From the NCBI RefSeq assembly GCF_004363295.1, contig NZ_SNYQ01000001.1, positions 248,001-312,000 of the forward strand: a stretch of 64,000 bases of DNA. Reading direction: 5' to 3'. Origin of the DNA: Mesocricetibacter intestinalis (GTDB lineage: Bacteria > Pseudomonadota > Gammaproteobacteria > Enterobacterales > Pasteurellaceae). This document shows, piece by piece, positions 21,225 to 30,369 of this stretch (position 1 is the stretch's first letter; each line of letters starts with the position of its first letter). The position numbers were made by a program, and so were the translations under genes. The notes under the pieces are model-generated. The model did no database searches and was not told the DNA's origin. It saw only the letters and a program-made list of their open reading frames with translations.

Positions 21225-21808
21225 ATGCGTAAGTTTTTCAAAAAATATTATATCGGTATTTTGTTTATTATTACCTTTGCCACCTGTATTAGCTATATTT
21301 GGCTATGGAGCAAAGACTTAATAGATGACAGATACTATCCGATTTCTTTATCTGAAAAAAATGAAATCGTTATAGATTACAAAACCCCCTTGGTTATTAG
21401 TGAATCCAGGTTTTTTAATCTTGAATTTATCATTAGAAGTTATAAGGATATTGAATATTATAATGATTTTTATCTTTCGGAAGATAATTCATTTATATTA
21501 AAAGAAAAAGAATTTTACTCTGAAATTAATAATAAACCTAAACTAAATCTAAAAATATTTAAAGATGGCGATAAAGTAATGGATAGGGATTTTTATGCAA
21601 TGTATTCACATGGTGTTAGTAAAGCAAAAATCAATAATAAAAAATATTTATTAAGCGGCGTAGATGGCGTTTACTCTCCAGGTGAACCTGCTTGTTTTAA
21701 TTTTTGCCGAGATCCGAATATAAATTAATTATTTCTAATTTACATTCAATAGAATTTTATAAAGATGTAGATGTATTTTTAAAAATAAAGGTGATAAACC
21801 CTCATTAG
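21225..21808 (+). pseudogene. AT-rich membrane-anchored protein gene with a single-base frameshift
   Basis: The intact frame from ATG 21225 starts MRKFFKKYYIGILFIITF, giving a positively charged N-terminus and one membrane helix (about residues 9-30). A region rich in beta-strand patterns follows, and the frame ends at 21728 after FNFCRDPNIN. Adding one T to the T5 run at 21701-21705 restores a frame that continues FNFLPRSEYKLIISNLHS and beyond to TAG at 21806-21808, about 195 residues in all. That extension keeps the alternating hydrophobic pattern, so I read this as a frameshift. Layout resembles small DUF5625-like proteins, but the family is not certain. The gene is markedly AT-rich compared with neighbours, suggesting transfer. 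A sequencing error is possible. Confidence 0.65.
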
Positions 21809-21862
21809 AAGATTGATCTTGTATTTATATATCAAAGGTAATTCTATAAAGGATAATTAATA

Positions 21863-21967
21863 ATGGGTAAATTTTTTAAAGAACATTATATATGTTTTCT
21901 ATTTCTTGTTAGTTTCTTATTCAGGGCTGATTCCTCTATCGGATTCAGCCCTTTTTATATATTCTAA
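21863..21967 (+). pseudogene. 5' stub of a second copy of the AT-rich membrane-anchored gene
   Basis: From ATG 21863 the frame reads MGKFFKEHYICFLFLVSFLF, clearly related to MRKFFKKYYIGILFIITF of the preceding gene. The nucleotides before both starts also match (TTAATAATG). After about 20 codons the frame runs straight into a strong terminator and stops at 21967. It is therefore a truncated duplicate. It has AAGGA about 9 bases before the ATG. It probably records deletion of a longer gene array down to its terminator. Confidence 0.65.
21923..21957 (+). terminator. Strong terminator ending the AT-rich island
   Basis: AGGGCTGATTCC (21923-21934) pairs with GGATTCAGCCCT (21941-21952) with one mismatch across a 6-base loop, followed by five T. 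Confidence 0.85.
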
Positions 21968-22084
21968 GATCAACTGATCTCTGTTATTTGGAGATCGCCC
22001 TATATTTCCGGATATAAAAATCCGCACCTGAACAGAAGGCGGATTCTCCGGTTCGGGTGCGGATTCGGTATTGTATTCAGGGGG

Positions 22085-22483
22085 TTATTTACTTAGTACG
22101 CATTGTTCCGCTAGCACTTCGCCAATGCTGTTGGTCAGCATATTACTATTGGTTCGTTCGTACCAATGCCAGTGTATATTGGTATATTTTTTACCGCTTT
22201 CGGTAATGGTTAATACCAGTTTCTCGGTAACGTTATTAAAGCTCAGATTAATGGCTTTGATTTTCCCCTTTTTACCTTTGGCAGCAGGCAGAATGCTGAC
22301 CACTCTCACTTGTTTATCGTCTTTGCATCGGTACAGCGCAGCACTGCGCTGTTGGGAAGTTTTATCCAGTACCTGTACGGGCTTGGTTTGCGTATTTGCC
22401 GAACCGGAGGGATTGACCGTTCCGGTTTTGGCGCTACAAGCAACGATACTGCATAGCATAAGAACTAAGAGTGGTTTTTTCAA
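22085..22483 (-). CDS. oapB: OapB-like lipoprotein (opacity-associated locus)
   Basis: The 132-residue protein has a lipoprotein leader (MKKPLLVLMLCSIVACS) with Cys16 as the likely lipidated residue. The mature part holds ALYRCKDDKQVRVV and a final AEQC, so one disulfide is possible; the fold pattern recalls small MliC/lysozyme-inhibitor-like domains, but this is only a resemblance. In H. influenzae oapB lies directly downstream of oapA, encodes a protein of the same length and is needed for OapA function. Here it begins 12 bases after the oapA stop, in the same operon. The symbol rests on synteny and length. Confidence 0.75.
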   Translation of the reverse strand: MKKPLLVLMLCSIVACSAKTGTVNPSGSANTQTKPVQVLDKTSQQRSAALYRCKDDKQVRVVSILPAAKGKKGKIKAINLSFNNVTEKLVLTITESGKKYTNIHWHWYERTNSNMLTNSIGEVLAEQCVLSK

Positions 22484-22495
22484 AATATGACTTCC

Positions 22496-23800
22496 TTATT
22501 TCTGATATTTATAACTGCCGTCCGCTTGGCGTTTAAAGGTGGCGCCGTTAGAAAGGCGCAGGGTATTGACACGTCCCTGGCTATTGACCGATACCTGTAC
22601 TTTATCGCCGGCTTTAAAGCTGCTTAATACGCCTTTTGCACCTTCCGCTTTGGTCATTGCATTAACATCCGCAATATTCAGATTGTTATCACGGAATACC
22701 TGCATTAGCGAGGTTGCCGGCGGAATGGTTAGGGTTTTTGCTGAAGCGGAAGCCGCTTCTACCACCGGAGCGGCATTCTGTTTAGCTTTGCTCGGTTTGG
22801 CTTCAACTACCGGCGCACCTTGAGATTTTCTGCTATTTCTGTCCGCCGTTGCCTTGTTGTTTTCAGCGGTTTTTATCGGCGTTTTTACGCTTTCGCTGCG
22901 TACTGCGGCAGGTGCCGTGGTAGAGTGAGGTTTTTCAGCCGCTTTGCTACTCTGAACTTTTTCATGACGGAGTTTTTGATTTTCCTGATCGTTTTGTGCA
23001 GCGGCGGCAACCGGAGGGGCAGCCTCTTTATTGCTTTCGCTTAATGCTGCCGTGGTATTAACGCTGTTATTAGCACTGTTATCAGCACCGGTTCCCGCTG
23101 CGGTCGGTGCCGGGGCATTCGCTTCAGATACGCTGGTAGCGGTGCCGTTCAGCGGCTGTGCCGCATCCTGGGCTGCAGTATTTTCAGCATTTTCCAGGCT
23201 TTGCGACTGATCCAACGGTTGAAATTCTATCGGCAGGCTATTATTGTTTTGCGCCTGAAAATCTTCCACCGTATGGGTATCCGGTTTTAGCCAGAGCAAC
23301 ACCAGTAAGGCGATAACCGCTACCGCCAAGGCAATTACCAAGCGGCGGTGTTTACGCGGCAATTTCTGCATAATCGCCCAGTTTTCTGGGTTTTTCATAT
23401 TAGGTTTAGCTGCGGCGACGGGTTGTTCCTCCGTTGCGGATACCGGTTCGGGTACTCTGTCCGCCATAAAAGCGGGGGCACTCTGTTCGGTGCCGGAATC
23501 TTGTTTGGCGGCCTTTTCTACGCCGGTATCAAAATCATTATTCGGCAGGCTTTCGCTTGCATTTTGTTCCGCAGCGATAGCCGGCTGTTCTTCACCAAAG
23601 GTGGGTTCTTTGCGTACCGCAAATTGATTCGGGTCGATATTATTACGTTTTGAGAACATATTTTTTGCTTTATCCAGTAAAGAAGCTTCCGCTTTAACGG
23701 TTTTTTTCGGAGTAATCGGCTCCGGATTAATGCCTAAATCCAACTCGTTTTGTGCCGGAGATGGGGTTGATGCAGGATTATTTTCTGGTGTTTTTTCCAC
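22496..23800 (-). CDS. oapA: Opacity-associated protein OapA (cell-surface adhesion/cell-envelope protein)
   Basis: The 434-residue protein has a long, low-complexity Pro/Ala/Glu-rich N-terminal part, one membrane helix at about residues 153-171 (RRLVIALAVAVIALLVLLWL), another disordered Ala/Asn-rich stretch, and a C-terminal OapA/LysM-like domain (about 350-434: LTIPPATSLMQVFRDNNLNI then FKAGDKVQVSVNSQGRV). In H. influenzae OapA affects colony opacity and epithelial adherence, and the gene sits beside efp/epmB and oapB exactly as here. The domain suggests peptidoglycan binding (inference). The SLLDKAKNMFSKRNNIDP segment near 40 is a conserved short motif region. Confidence 0.9.
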   Translation of the reverse strand: MEKTPENNPASTPSPAQNELDLGINPEPITPKKTVKAEASLLDKAKNMFSKRNNIDPNQFAVRKEPTFGEEQPAIAAEQNASESLPNNDFDTGVEKAAKQDSGTEQSAPAFMADRVPEPVSATEEQPVAAAKPNMKNPENWAIMQKLPRKHRRLVIALAVAVIALLVLLWLKPDTHTVEDFQAQNNNSLPIEFQPLDQSQSLENAENTAAQDAAQPLNGTATSVSEANAPAPTAAGTGADNSANNSVNTTAALSESNKEAAPPVAAAAQNDQENQKLRHEKVQSSKAAEKPHSTTAPAAVRSESVKTPIKTAENNKATADRNSRKSQGAPVVEAKPSKAKQNAAPVVEAASASAKTLTIPPATSLMQVFRDNNLNIADVNAMTKAEGAKGVLSSFKAGDKVQVSVNSQGRVNTLRLSNGATFKRQADGSYKYQK

Positions 23801-23971
23801 AATATACCTCGATGCTGAATTGTATCGTACCGCTTGTTGAAAAGTGCGGTCTTTTTTTACTCATTTTTTTGGAGTTTTTACGCTGAACGGAGAGGGTGTT
23901 TTGATCTTTACCGCCTCCGTACGTAAGCACAATAAAAATCGCTTTATTTTATCGGATCTTTTCCGATTTTC

Positions 23972-24994
23972 CTATGCGCCGTATAAAGTTTTATTCGGCT
24001 CAAAGGCAATTTCCCGTGCCAGCTTGGGTACCAGATAGCCGGAACTGATTGCCTGTAAGCGGCGATAGATGGCGAGCGCCTTTTCATCATCAATATAAAA
24101 ATGGCTTGCGCCTTCCACTTTATCCAGCAGATGCAGATAATAGGGCAGAATACCGCTACGGAATAATTTATCGTTTAAGGCTTTCAGGGTTTCGGCGTTA
24201 TCGTTGATATTTTTCAGTAGGACGGACTGATTTAATAAAGTAACGCCGGCCGCTTTCAATTTGTGCATGGCTTCAACCAGGTCGAGGTCGATTTCATTGG
24301 CATGATTGATATGCGTAACCAACAGCGTCTGTAAGGGCGTCTGAGCCAGTATATGGCATAATTCCTCGGTGATTCGCTGCGGAATAACCACCGGCAGACG
24401 GGTATGAATGCGCAGTCGGCTTAGGTGCGGAATATCGCTCAGTCTTTCGATTAGCCACGCCAGTTCATGATCTTTCGCCATTAAGGGGTCGCCGCCGGAG
24501 AGGATGACCTCTTCGATTTGCGGACGAGCTTTAATATAATTCAGTGCCTGTAGCCAGTTTGTTTTTCCGCCCTTGTTTTCGCCATAAGGAAAATGGCGGC
24601 GGAAGCAGTAACGGCAGTTAATTGCGCAGCCGCCTTTGACCATCAGAAGCAGGCGGTTATGGTATTTATGCAGAATATTGGGAGCGGCGTTTTGCTGTTC
24701 CTGCAAAGGATCTTTACTGAATCCCGGCTGCGAGATAAATTCCTGGCTCATACTCATTGCCTGTAGAAATAAAGGATCCTGCGGGTTATTAGGTTCCATT
24801 TTTTCGATAAAGGGCATAGGTACGCGCAACGGAAATAAACGCCGAGCTTCAATATGCTGTTCGAATCCGGCGAGAGGCAGGCCCAGAATCCGTAACAGGG
24901 TTTTAGGATCGGAAACGGAAGCAGCGAGAATTTCTAACCAATTATCGGATTTTTGCTCTTCTCTAATCAGGGAGTTTCGGGTTAAAATACGCAT
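23972..24994 (-). CDS. epmB: EF-P beta-lysylation protein EpmB (lysine 2,3-aminomutase-like)
   Basis: The 340-residue radical-SAM enzyme converts (S)-alpha-lysine to (R)-beta-lysine for attachment to EF-P. The cluster motif [15 protein letters not shown] (near residue 120) has the C-x3-C-x2-C spacing, and [14 protein letters not shown] near 157 is the SAM-binding GGDP element. The PLP lysine lies in the C-terminal [19 protein letters not shown] region. It is divergent from efp with only 35 bases between starts, as in Haemophilus and E. coli. The beta-lysyl transferase epmA is not in this window. Confidence 0.94.
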   Translation of the reverse strand: MRILTRNSLIREEQKSDNWLEILAASVSDPKTLLRILGLPLAGFEQHIEARRLFPLRVPMPFIEKMEPNNPQDPLFLQAMSMSQEFISQPGFSKDPLQEQQNAAPNILHKYHNRLLLMVKGGCAINCRYCFRRHFPYGENKGGKTNWLQALNYIKARPQIEEVILSGGDPLMAKDHELAWLIERLSDIPHLSRLRIHTRLPVVIPQRITEELCHILAQTPLQTLLVTHINHANEIDLDLVEAMHKLKAAGVTLLNQSVLLKNINDNAETLKALNDKLFRSGILPYYLHLLDKVEGASHFYIDDEKALAIYRRLQAISSGYLVPKLAREIAFEPNKTLYGA

Positions 24995-25029
24995 TTCAAA
25001 AAAACGAGCTCTATCAATTTGAGGATAAT

Positions 25030-25596
25030 ATGGCTACATATACTACCAGTGATTTCAAACCGGGTCTAAAATTTATGCAGGACGGCGAGCCTTGCGTTAT
25101 TGTTGAAAATGAATTTGTGAAACCGGGTAAGGGCCAGGCCTTCACCCGTACACGTATCCGCAAATTAATTTCCGGTAAGGTATTGGATGTGAACTTTAAA
25201 TCCGGGACTGCGGTGGAAGCGGCGGACGTAATGGATCTGAACCTGAACTACTCCTATAAAGACGAAGCCTTCTGGTATTTTATGCACCCGGAAACTTTCG
25301 AACAGTATTCCGCCGACGCCAAAGCTATCGGCGATGCGGAAAAATGGTTACTGGATCAGGCGGAATGTATCGTTACCCTATGGAACGGCGCACCGATTTC
25401 CGTAACTCCGCCGAACTTTGTTGAACTGGAAGTAGTGGATACGGATCCCGGTTTGAAAGGGGATACGGCGGGTACCGGCGGTAAACCTGCCACATTAAGT
25501 ACCGGCGCGGTGGTAAAAGTACCTTTATTCGTACAGATCGGCGAAGTCATCCGAGTAGATACCCGTTCCGGCGAATACGTATCGCGCGTAAAATAA
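25030..25596 (+). CDS. efp: Translation elongation factor P
   Basis: The 188-residue factor rescues ribosomes stalled at consecutive prolines. Three beta-barrel (KOW/OB) domains are present. Lys34 in VKPGKGQAF is the residue that receives beta-lysine from EpmA/EpmB. GAGGA stands 4-8 bases before the ATG. Length and sequence agree with E. coli EF-P. It shares a 35-base divergent promoter region with epmB, which makes its modifying precursor. Confidence 0.97.
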   Translation: MATYTTSDFKPGLKFMQDGEPCVIVENEFVKPGKGQAFTRTRIRKLISGKVLDVNFKSGTAVEAADVMDLNLNYSYKDEAFWYFMHPETFEQYSADAKAIGDAEKWLLDQAECIVTLWNGAPISVTPPNFVELEVVDTDPGLKGDTAGTGGKPATLSTGAVVKVPLFVQIGEVIRVDTRSGEYVSRVK

Positions 25597-25639
25597 TTTT
25601 TAGGATAAAATCGTCCGTGATTAAGCGGGCGGTTTCTAT

Positions 25640-25672
25640 AATAATCCCGCTTCAATGCGGGATTATTTTTTT
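25640..25672. terminator. Bidirectional terminator between efp and lpxH
   Basis: AATAATCCCGC (25640-25650), loop TTCAAT, GCGGGATTATT (25657-25667) followed by a T run overlapping the lpxH stop codon. It can serve efp on the plus strand and, with the upstream A-rich bases, partly lpxH on the minus strand. Confidence 0.8.
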
Positions 25673-26381
25673 ACTCCCGGCGGAAGAGATATTCCTCTTG
25701 GTTCACTTCCAGTATTGAGGCGGTTTCTCCCCAGTCGCCTAATACGATGCGGGTAAAGTGCGGTGCGATGCGGTGAATATTCTGACGATGGGTATGGCCG
25801 TGAATAATGCGTTCCACATGGAATTGTTCAAAGGTTTGGCGTACGAAATCCGGGTTCACGTCCATAATTTGTGCCGGTTTATTCTTTTTATCCCGTCCGC
25901 TTTGTAAACGAATTCTAGCGGCGATTTTTAGGCGCAGGCTTATCGGCAGGCACAGAAACAGCTTCTGTCGCCATTTTTGTTGAACCTTACGGCGGAAGCG
26001 CTGATAATTTACATCGTCAATACAAAGGGTATCGCCATGACAGAGCAGGGTATCCGTACCATATAAATTGATGACCTGATAGGTGGGCAGCAACTGCATT
26101 CCGCAGCTGCGGGCAAATTTTTCCCCCAACAGAAAATCACGGTTGCCATGAATAAAATAACAGGCGACTCCCTTTTCGGTAAGGCGGCGGATATGGTTAC
26201 GCACGCTTTCTATTAGCGGTGAGCTTTCATCATCTCCGATCCAGAAATCAAACAGATCGCCGAGAATATACAGGGCTTCCGCTTCGGGCGCACGCTGTTG
26301 CATAAAGTCGGTAAATAATTGCGTTAAATGGGGACGGCTTTCACTGAGATGTAAATCCGCAATAAAATATGTTTTTCTCAT
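25671..26381 (-). CDS. lpxH: UDP-2,3-diacylglucosamine hydrolase
   Basis: The 236-residue calcineurin-like phosphoesterase cleaves UDP-2,3-diacylglucosamine to lipid X in lipid A synthesis. Metal-binding motifs are in order: [38 protein letters not shown], and [12 protein letters not shown] near 195. I start at [12 protein letters not shown]; the longer frame to 26453 adds 24 residues unlike the family. An uptake core lies within the gene at 25756. Confidence 0.95.
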   Translation of the reverse strand: MRKTYFIADLHLSESRPHLTQLFTDFMQQRAPEAEALYILGDLFDFWIGDDESSPLIESVRNHIRRLTEKGVACYFIHGNRDFLLGEKFARSCGMQLLPTYQVINLYGTDTLLCHGDTLCIDDVNYQRFRRKVQQKWRQKLFLCLPISLRLKIAARIRLQSGRDKKNKPAQIMDVNPDFVRQTFEQFHVERIIHGHTHRQNIHRIAPHFTRIVLGDWGETASILEVNQEEYLFRRE

Positions 26382-26504
26382 TTTATATCCTATAGCGCGG
26401 GAGCAGGTCGATATAATATATGCAGCTATGAATCCGGTATCGCCTCTACCCATAAATTCCTATTTTCGCTATACTTTACCAAATTTCCCCAAGGTATTGA
26501 ATTT

Positions 26505-27233
26505 ATGTTGAAGCTATTTCGAATCGTTATTGTGCTTATTTGTTGCATTATTATTTGTGTATTAGGCACGCTTTATTCCTTTATCCGTTTCCGGAATCCG
26601 AGTAATGTGGGTGTCGTAGCCCGTTGGTTCGGGCGTTTACACGGCTTATTCGGGCTGCAAACGGAATATCGTTTTTCCGCACGGGCGGAGAACATCGGCC
26701 CCTGTATTTATATTGGTAACCACCAGAATAATTACGATATGGTAACCATATCCTATATGGTACGCGAGCGTACCGTCAGTGTAGGTAAAAAAAGCCTGAT
26801 TTGGGTGCCTTTTTTCGGTATTTTATACTGGGTGAGCGGCAATATTCTGTTGGATCGCGATAACCGCAGTAAGGCGCACGGAACGATGACGGAGCTGGCG
26901 CGTCGAATCAATCGAGATCAGCTTTCCATCTGGATGTTTCCGGAAGGTACGCGTAGCCGCGGGCGCGGTTTGCTGCCGTTTAAGACCGGCGCTTTCCATG
27001 CTGCGATTGCCGCCGGCGTACCTATTGTTCCCGTGGTTTGTTCCACAACCCATAATCAGGTGGATTTGAACCGCCTGGATAATGGTAAGGTGATCTGCGA
27101 AATGATGGCGCCGGTAGATATTTCGGCTTATGGTAAGGATAACGTACGCGAACTGGCCGCCTATTGTCATGATTTAATGGAAAAACGTATTGCCGAGCTG
27201 GATGCGGAAATCGCCGCAGATAAAGCTCGTTGA
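26505..27233 (+). CDS. plsC: 1-acyl-sn-glycerol-3-phosphate acyltransferase
   Basis: The 242-residue inner-membrane enzyme adds the second acyl chain to lysophosphatidic acid in phospholipid synthesis. An N-terminal hydrophobic helix (about 3-24) is followed by the catalytic NHQNNYDM (H-x4-D, near residue 74), GNILLDRDNR and FPEGTRSRGRG near 145. The gene pairs with ftsP 22 bases downstream, the same order as in E. coli. Confidence 0.95.
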   Translation: MLKLFRIVIVLICCIIICVLGTLYSFIRFRNPSNVGVVARWFGRLHGLFGLQTEYRFSARAENIGPCIYIGNHQNNYDMVTISYMVRERTVSVGKKSLIWVPFFGILYWVSGNILLDRDNRSKAHGTMTELARRINRDQLSIWMFPEGTRSRGRGLLPFKTGAFHAAIAAGVPIVPVVCSTTHNQVDLNRLDNGKVICEMMAPVDISAYGKDNVRELAAYCHDLMEKRIAELDAEIAADKAR

Positions 27234-27255
27234 TCGCTCTGATAAGATAATGTAA

Positions 27256-28659
27256 ATGATCGATTATTCACGCCGCAAATTATTCAGAAACGCCCTGTTT
27301 GCAACCGCACTCGGCGCCATGCCGGCTCCGTTGTTGGCGGCAGCCCGCCAGGCTTTGTTTATTCCGCCGCTACTGGAAAGCAGACGGGGGAAACCGGTGT
27401 TTTTAGGTATGGAAAGTACGCAGAAAAAACTGGCGGGCAACGAACCTGCGGAAGTCTGGGGCTTTAACGGGCAGTATCTCGGCCCTACGGTACGGGTGCG
27501 TCAGGGCGATTTCGTCAAACTGAATTATCGCAATAATCTGTCGCACACGGTGGCAATGAATATTCAGGGGTTGCAAGTTTCCGGTGAATTGCTCGGCGGT
27601 ATCGGTCATCCTATTCGCCCCGGACAGGGTTGGGCGCCAATTCTGCCGATTACTCAGTCTGCTGCAACCTGTTATTATCAAGCCTGTACTCTGGCAAATT
27701 CCGCCTATCAGAACTACCGCGGGCTGGTGGGTATGTGGATTATCGAAGATGAATACAGCCGTAAAATGCAGATTCCGAATAGGTACGGGGTAAATGATAT
27801 TCCGCTGATTCTGCAGGATCAGAAAATCAATAGTAAAGGCGTCCAGCTATTTCGCCAAGACGAAGGGCGCTTTTACGGCGAACGTTTATTTGTTAACGGA
27901 CAGGAAGCTCCTTATTTGTCCGTACCGCGCGGTTGGGTCAGATTAAGGATTCTGAATGCCTCGCTTTCGCGCGGCTATGCCCTTGGTTTTGAAGATCAGC
28001 GGGAATGTTTGATTATCGCCGCCGATCAAGGCTTTCTGCCGCAGAGCAAAGGGGTAAAAAACTTTTTTGTCGGCCCCGGCGAACGTATTGAGGTGCTGGT
28101 AGATATGAATGAGGGCGGTAATGTGTCCTTGTTGGCCGGTGCGAAGCGGGGCTTTCTGGATAAAGCCAGACTGTTTTTTGACAGTAACGGCGAGTTGGCG
28201 GATAACAATGTGCTGGAACTCCGCCCCGAGGGATTGTTATCGGCATTTCATCAAAAACCGCTATTACAGGTGCCGAATACGGCGGTTTTACCGACCAATG
28301 TGGTACGGGAGCGGGAATTCTATTTGGATACGCTGAACGGCATGATAAATCAAAAGTATTTTGATCCGCGCCGAATTGATGTTGCGGTAAAACAGGGAAC
28401 GGTGGAACGTTGGATTCTGACCGCTTCTTCGCCGGTGGGATTCCGTATTCAAGGGGCGAAATTCGTACTTGAGCGTCGTGGCGGTAAGCCTGTGGAGGCG
28501 GCGGAACTGGTGTGGAAAGACAGCCTCTGGATAGAGGGTGAAATGCAGATTCTGGTGCGTTTCGATAATCTTTCTTCCAATATGCGCCCCTTTATTTTCG
28601 GCGCTTCGGATCTGATGCTGGCGGACAGAGGAGCGATAGGATTGCTGTTGGTGCAGTAG
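27256..28659 (+). CDS. ftsP: Cell division protein FtsP (SufI), Tat substrate
   Basis: The 467-residue periplasmic protein has a multicopper-oxidase fold of three cupredoxin domains without the copper-ligand histidines. In E. coli it protects the divisome under stress. A twin-arginine leader is visible (SRRKLFRNALFATALG, residues 5-20, then an A-rich cleavage region near 29). NGQYLGPTVRVRQGD near 75 is the first cupredoxin signature. With DmsA it is the second Tat substrate in this window; tatABC lies 8 kb away. A strong terminator follows. Confidence 0.93.
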   Translation: MIDYSRRKLFRNALFATALGAMPAPLLAAARQALFIPPLLESRRGKPVFLGMESTQKKLAGNEPAEVWGFNGQYLGPTVRVRQGDFVKLNYRNNLSHTVAMNIQGLQVSGELLGGIGHPIRPGQGWAPILPITQSAATCYYQACTLANSAYQNYRGLVGMWIIEDEYSRKMQIPNRYGVNDIPLILQDQKINSKGVQLFRQDEGRFYGERLFVNGQEAPYLSVPRGWVRLRILNASLSRGYALGFEDQRECLIIAADQGFLPQSKGVKNFFVGPGERIEVLVDMNEGGNVSLLAGAKRGFLDKARLFFDSNGELADNNVLELRPEGLLSAFHQKPLLQVPNTAVLPTNVVREREFYLDTLNGMINQKYFDPRRIDVAVKQGTVERWILTASSPVGFRIQGAKFVLERRGGKPVEAAELVWKDSLWIEGEMQILVRFDNLSSNMRPFIFGASDLMLADRGAIGLLLVQ

Positions 28660-28693
28660 TGCGCCCTATGCTGCAAAAATATGCCGGAAAAGA

Positions 28694-28724
28694 AAAACAC
28701 AAGCCTTAGGCTTGTGTTTTTTTA
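28694..28724 (+). terminator. Rho-independent terminator after ftsP
   Basis: AAAACACAAGCC, loop TTA, GGCTTGTGTTTT followed by more T. The A-rich left arm means it may also work on the minus strand for the facing DUF554 gene. Confidence 0.9.
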
Positions 28725-28744
28725 TCTGCGCAGTAAAGCATTAT

Positions 28745-29464
28745 TCAAAAAAACTTTACCCAGAGGGCAGAGAGCGGCATTACCAGCAGTAAGGCGGGTA
28801 GCATATTGGCAACCTGAAAATTTTTAATGCCGCAGATTCTGAAGCCGGTGGCTATCATCAGCATACCGCCGGTTGCTGCGAAATCGGCGCGCATATCCGC
28901 CGTCAATAACGGAATAATCAGCACTGCACCATAGGCCAATAACAGTTGCATCAAGGTTTGCGGCAAGGATACGGTGGCGACGGAAACCCCTAGGGTGGTG
29001 GCAAAAATAATTGCGGTGAAAAAGTCTAGAAAAGATTTAATTGCCAGAATGCTGGCATCGCCGGTCATACCTTCGTTCATAGCACCGAAGATCCCCGTTC
29101 CGCTGAAGGAAAATAAGATCACGATTCCAACAAATTTTTGCAGAAATTCCTCATGGGATTGTTGCCCCGCCTGTTTGTTCGGCAGGATTTTTTCCGCAAT
29201 CCCCTTGGCTGAAAAAGCCAATTTATTGATGCCGTTTTCCAGTAAAATAATTTCTCCGAGAATGGTGCCGAGCAGAACGGCCAGAATCATCGCCGGCATA
29301 TTGACGGCTTTTGCCGTCATTACCACACCCATTCCCATGGAACAGAGTCCGAATAACATGGTTAGATTGGTGCGCAGGCGTTCGGGGATATGGCCGCCGA
29401 TAATGCTGCCGATAAGGGCACCGCAAATTATGGCGCCGGCATTGATAAAGGGTCCGATAATCAT
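28745..29464 (-). CDS. DUF554 family membrane protein (YqgA/YdfK-like)
   Basis: The 239-residue protein has about seven membrane segments and starts MIIGPFINAGAIICGALIGS, the usual DUF554 beginning. Conserved GTILGEIILLENGINKL (near 66) and the C-terminal ATGGMLMIATGFRICGIK support the family. Function is unknown; relatives such as E. coli YqgA are putative transporters. It lies downstream of tonB on the same strand but is separated from it by an uptake-sequence terminator, so it is probably transcribed alone. Confidence 0.85.
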   Translation of the reverse strand: MIIGPFINAGAIICGALIGSIIGGHIPERLRTNLTMLFGLCSMGMGVVMTAKAVNMPAMILAVLLGTILGEIILLENGINKLAFSAKGIAEKILPNKQAGQQSHEEFLQKFVGIVILFSFSGTGIFGAMNEGMTGDASILAIKSFLDFFTAIIFATTLGVSVATVSLPQTLMQLLLAYGAVLIIPLLTADMRADFAATGGMLMIATGFRICGIKNFQVANMLPALLLVMPLSALWVKFF

Positions 29465-29505
29465 TTAAAAAATCCTTGGGTCGGAGAAAATAACAGGGGA
29501 AATTA

Positions 29506-29535
29506 AAAAGTGCGGTAGTTTTTTACCGCACTTTT
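29506..29535 (-). terminator. Paired uptake sequences forming the exb-tonB terminator
   Basis: AAAAGTGCGGTA (29506-29517) and TACCGCACTTTT (29524-29535) are perfect inverted copies of the uptake core with a 6-base loop. On the minus strand a T-rich stretch follows, which fits termination of exbB-exbD-tonB. Confidence 0.85.
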
Positions 29536-29609
29536 ATTTTACGTCCTATGGGTTCCGGGGTGCAAATTTGTTATTGCAGAGAAATTCGGGCACCCTTTCT
29601 ACTGCCGAT

Positions 29610-30368
29610 TTATTGCAAAGAGAATCGGATCGGCACATTCAGGGAAGAAGGAATGCCGGCCGGTCGCGGGCCGACAGATTTGGCACTTTGTACCGCACTT
29701 AAGGCCGCATTATCCAAATCCTCGCTGCCGGAAGATCTAAGGATTCTGGCGCCGCTGATACTACCGTCATCGGCAAGATTAAAGCCTATAGTAACGGTTC
29801 CCTGTTTACGCATCATTCTTGCCCGCTGCGAATATCTTTTGTGCCGTTCTATTTCACGGCGTAAAGCATGGCTGTAGGCATCTTTTTCCGAACTGCTGCT
29901 GCCTTTGCCGCTCAGATTCGGGTTAGTGGTCGTGGCAGCCGTTGTGGTTGCAGCGGAATTAACCTTGGCTTCGGAAACATTGATGCGATCCGCTTTAACC
30001 GCGTCTTTCGGCATATCTTTTGGTTTCGGTTTCGGACGTTGTTTTGGCGGTTTAGGCTTTTGTTTCGGTTCCGATTTCTTTTCCGGTTTAGGTTTTTCTT
30101 GTACTTTGGGTTCCGGTTGTTTCAGGGTCGGATCCGGAATTTCTTCCTTAGGTTCCGGTTCTGGCTCCGGCTCAACTTCGGGAAGGGGCTCAGGTGCTTC
30201 TTCAATCACCGTCGCCATCATCATTTCCATCGAAATGTTTGTATCCACCAACTGTGCGCTTTGGCTATTGGCCGATTCATTCTGTCTGAGGGCGAAAGCA
30301 ATGGCGGCCACCAAGGTGCCGTGAAACAGCAGGGATACGAGAAAGCCGAGTAAAGAGCGGTTACGCAT
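29610..30368 (-). CDS. tonB: Energy transducer TonB
   Basis: The 252-residue protein links ExbBD to outer-membrane receptors. The N-terminal helix (about residues 7-27) carries Ser12 and His16 in the S-x3-H motif. A long Pro/Glu then Pro/Lys region (about 55-120) spans the periplasm, and the C-terminal TonB domain (about 165-252: KQGTVTIGFNLADDGSIS) contacts the TonB box. It starts one base after the exbD stop. Two TonB-dependent receptors lie just upstream of exbB on the same strand. Confidence 0.96.
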   Translation of the reverse strand: MRNRSLLGFLVSLLFHGTLVAAIAFALRQNESANSQSAQLVDTNISMEMMMATVIEEAPEPLPEVEPEPEPEPKEEIPDPTLKQPEPKVQEKPKPEKKSEPKQKPKPPKQRPKPKPKDMPKDAVKADRINVSEAKVNSAATTTAATTTNPNLSGKGSSSSEKDAYSHALRREIERHKRYSQRARMMRKQGTVTIGFNLADDGSISGARILRSSGSEDLDNAALSAVQSAKSVGPRPAGIPSSLNVPIRFSLQ

Positions 30369-30369
30369 A

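Noticed and set aside
27256-28659. Multicopper oxidase function for the ftsP gene
   Set aside because: The copper-ligand histidine motifs are absent, and the gene pairs with plsC as E. coli ftsP does.
29868-30353. Long open frame antisense to tonB
   Set aside because: It is Phe/Arg-rich low-complexity sequence, the mirror of the Pro/Glu/Lys linker of TonB, and has no family features.
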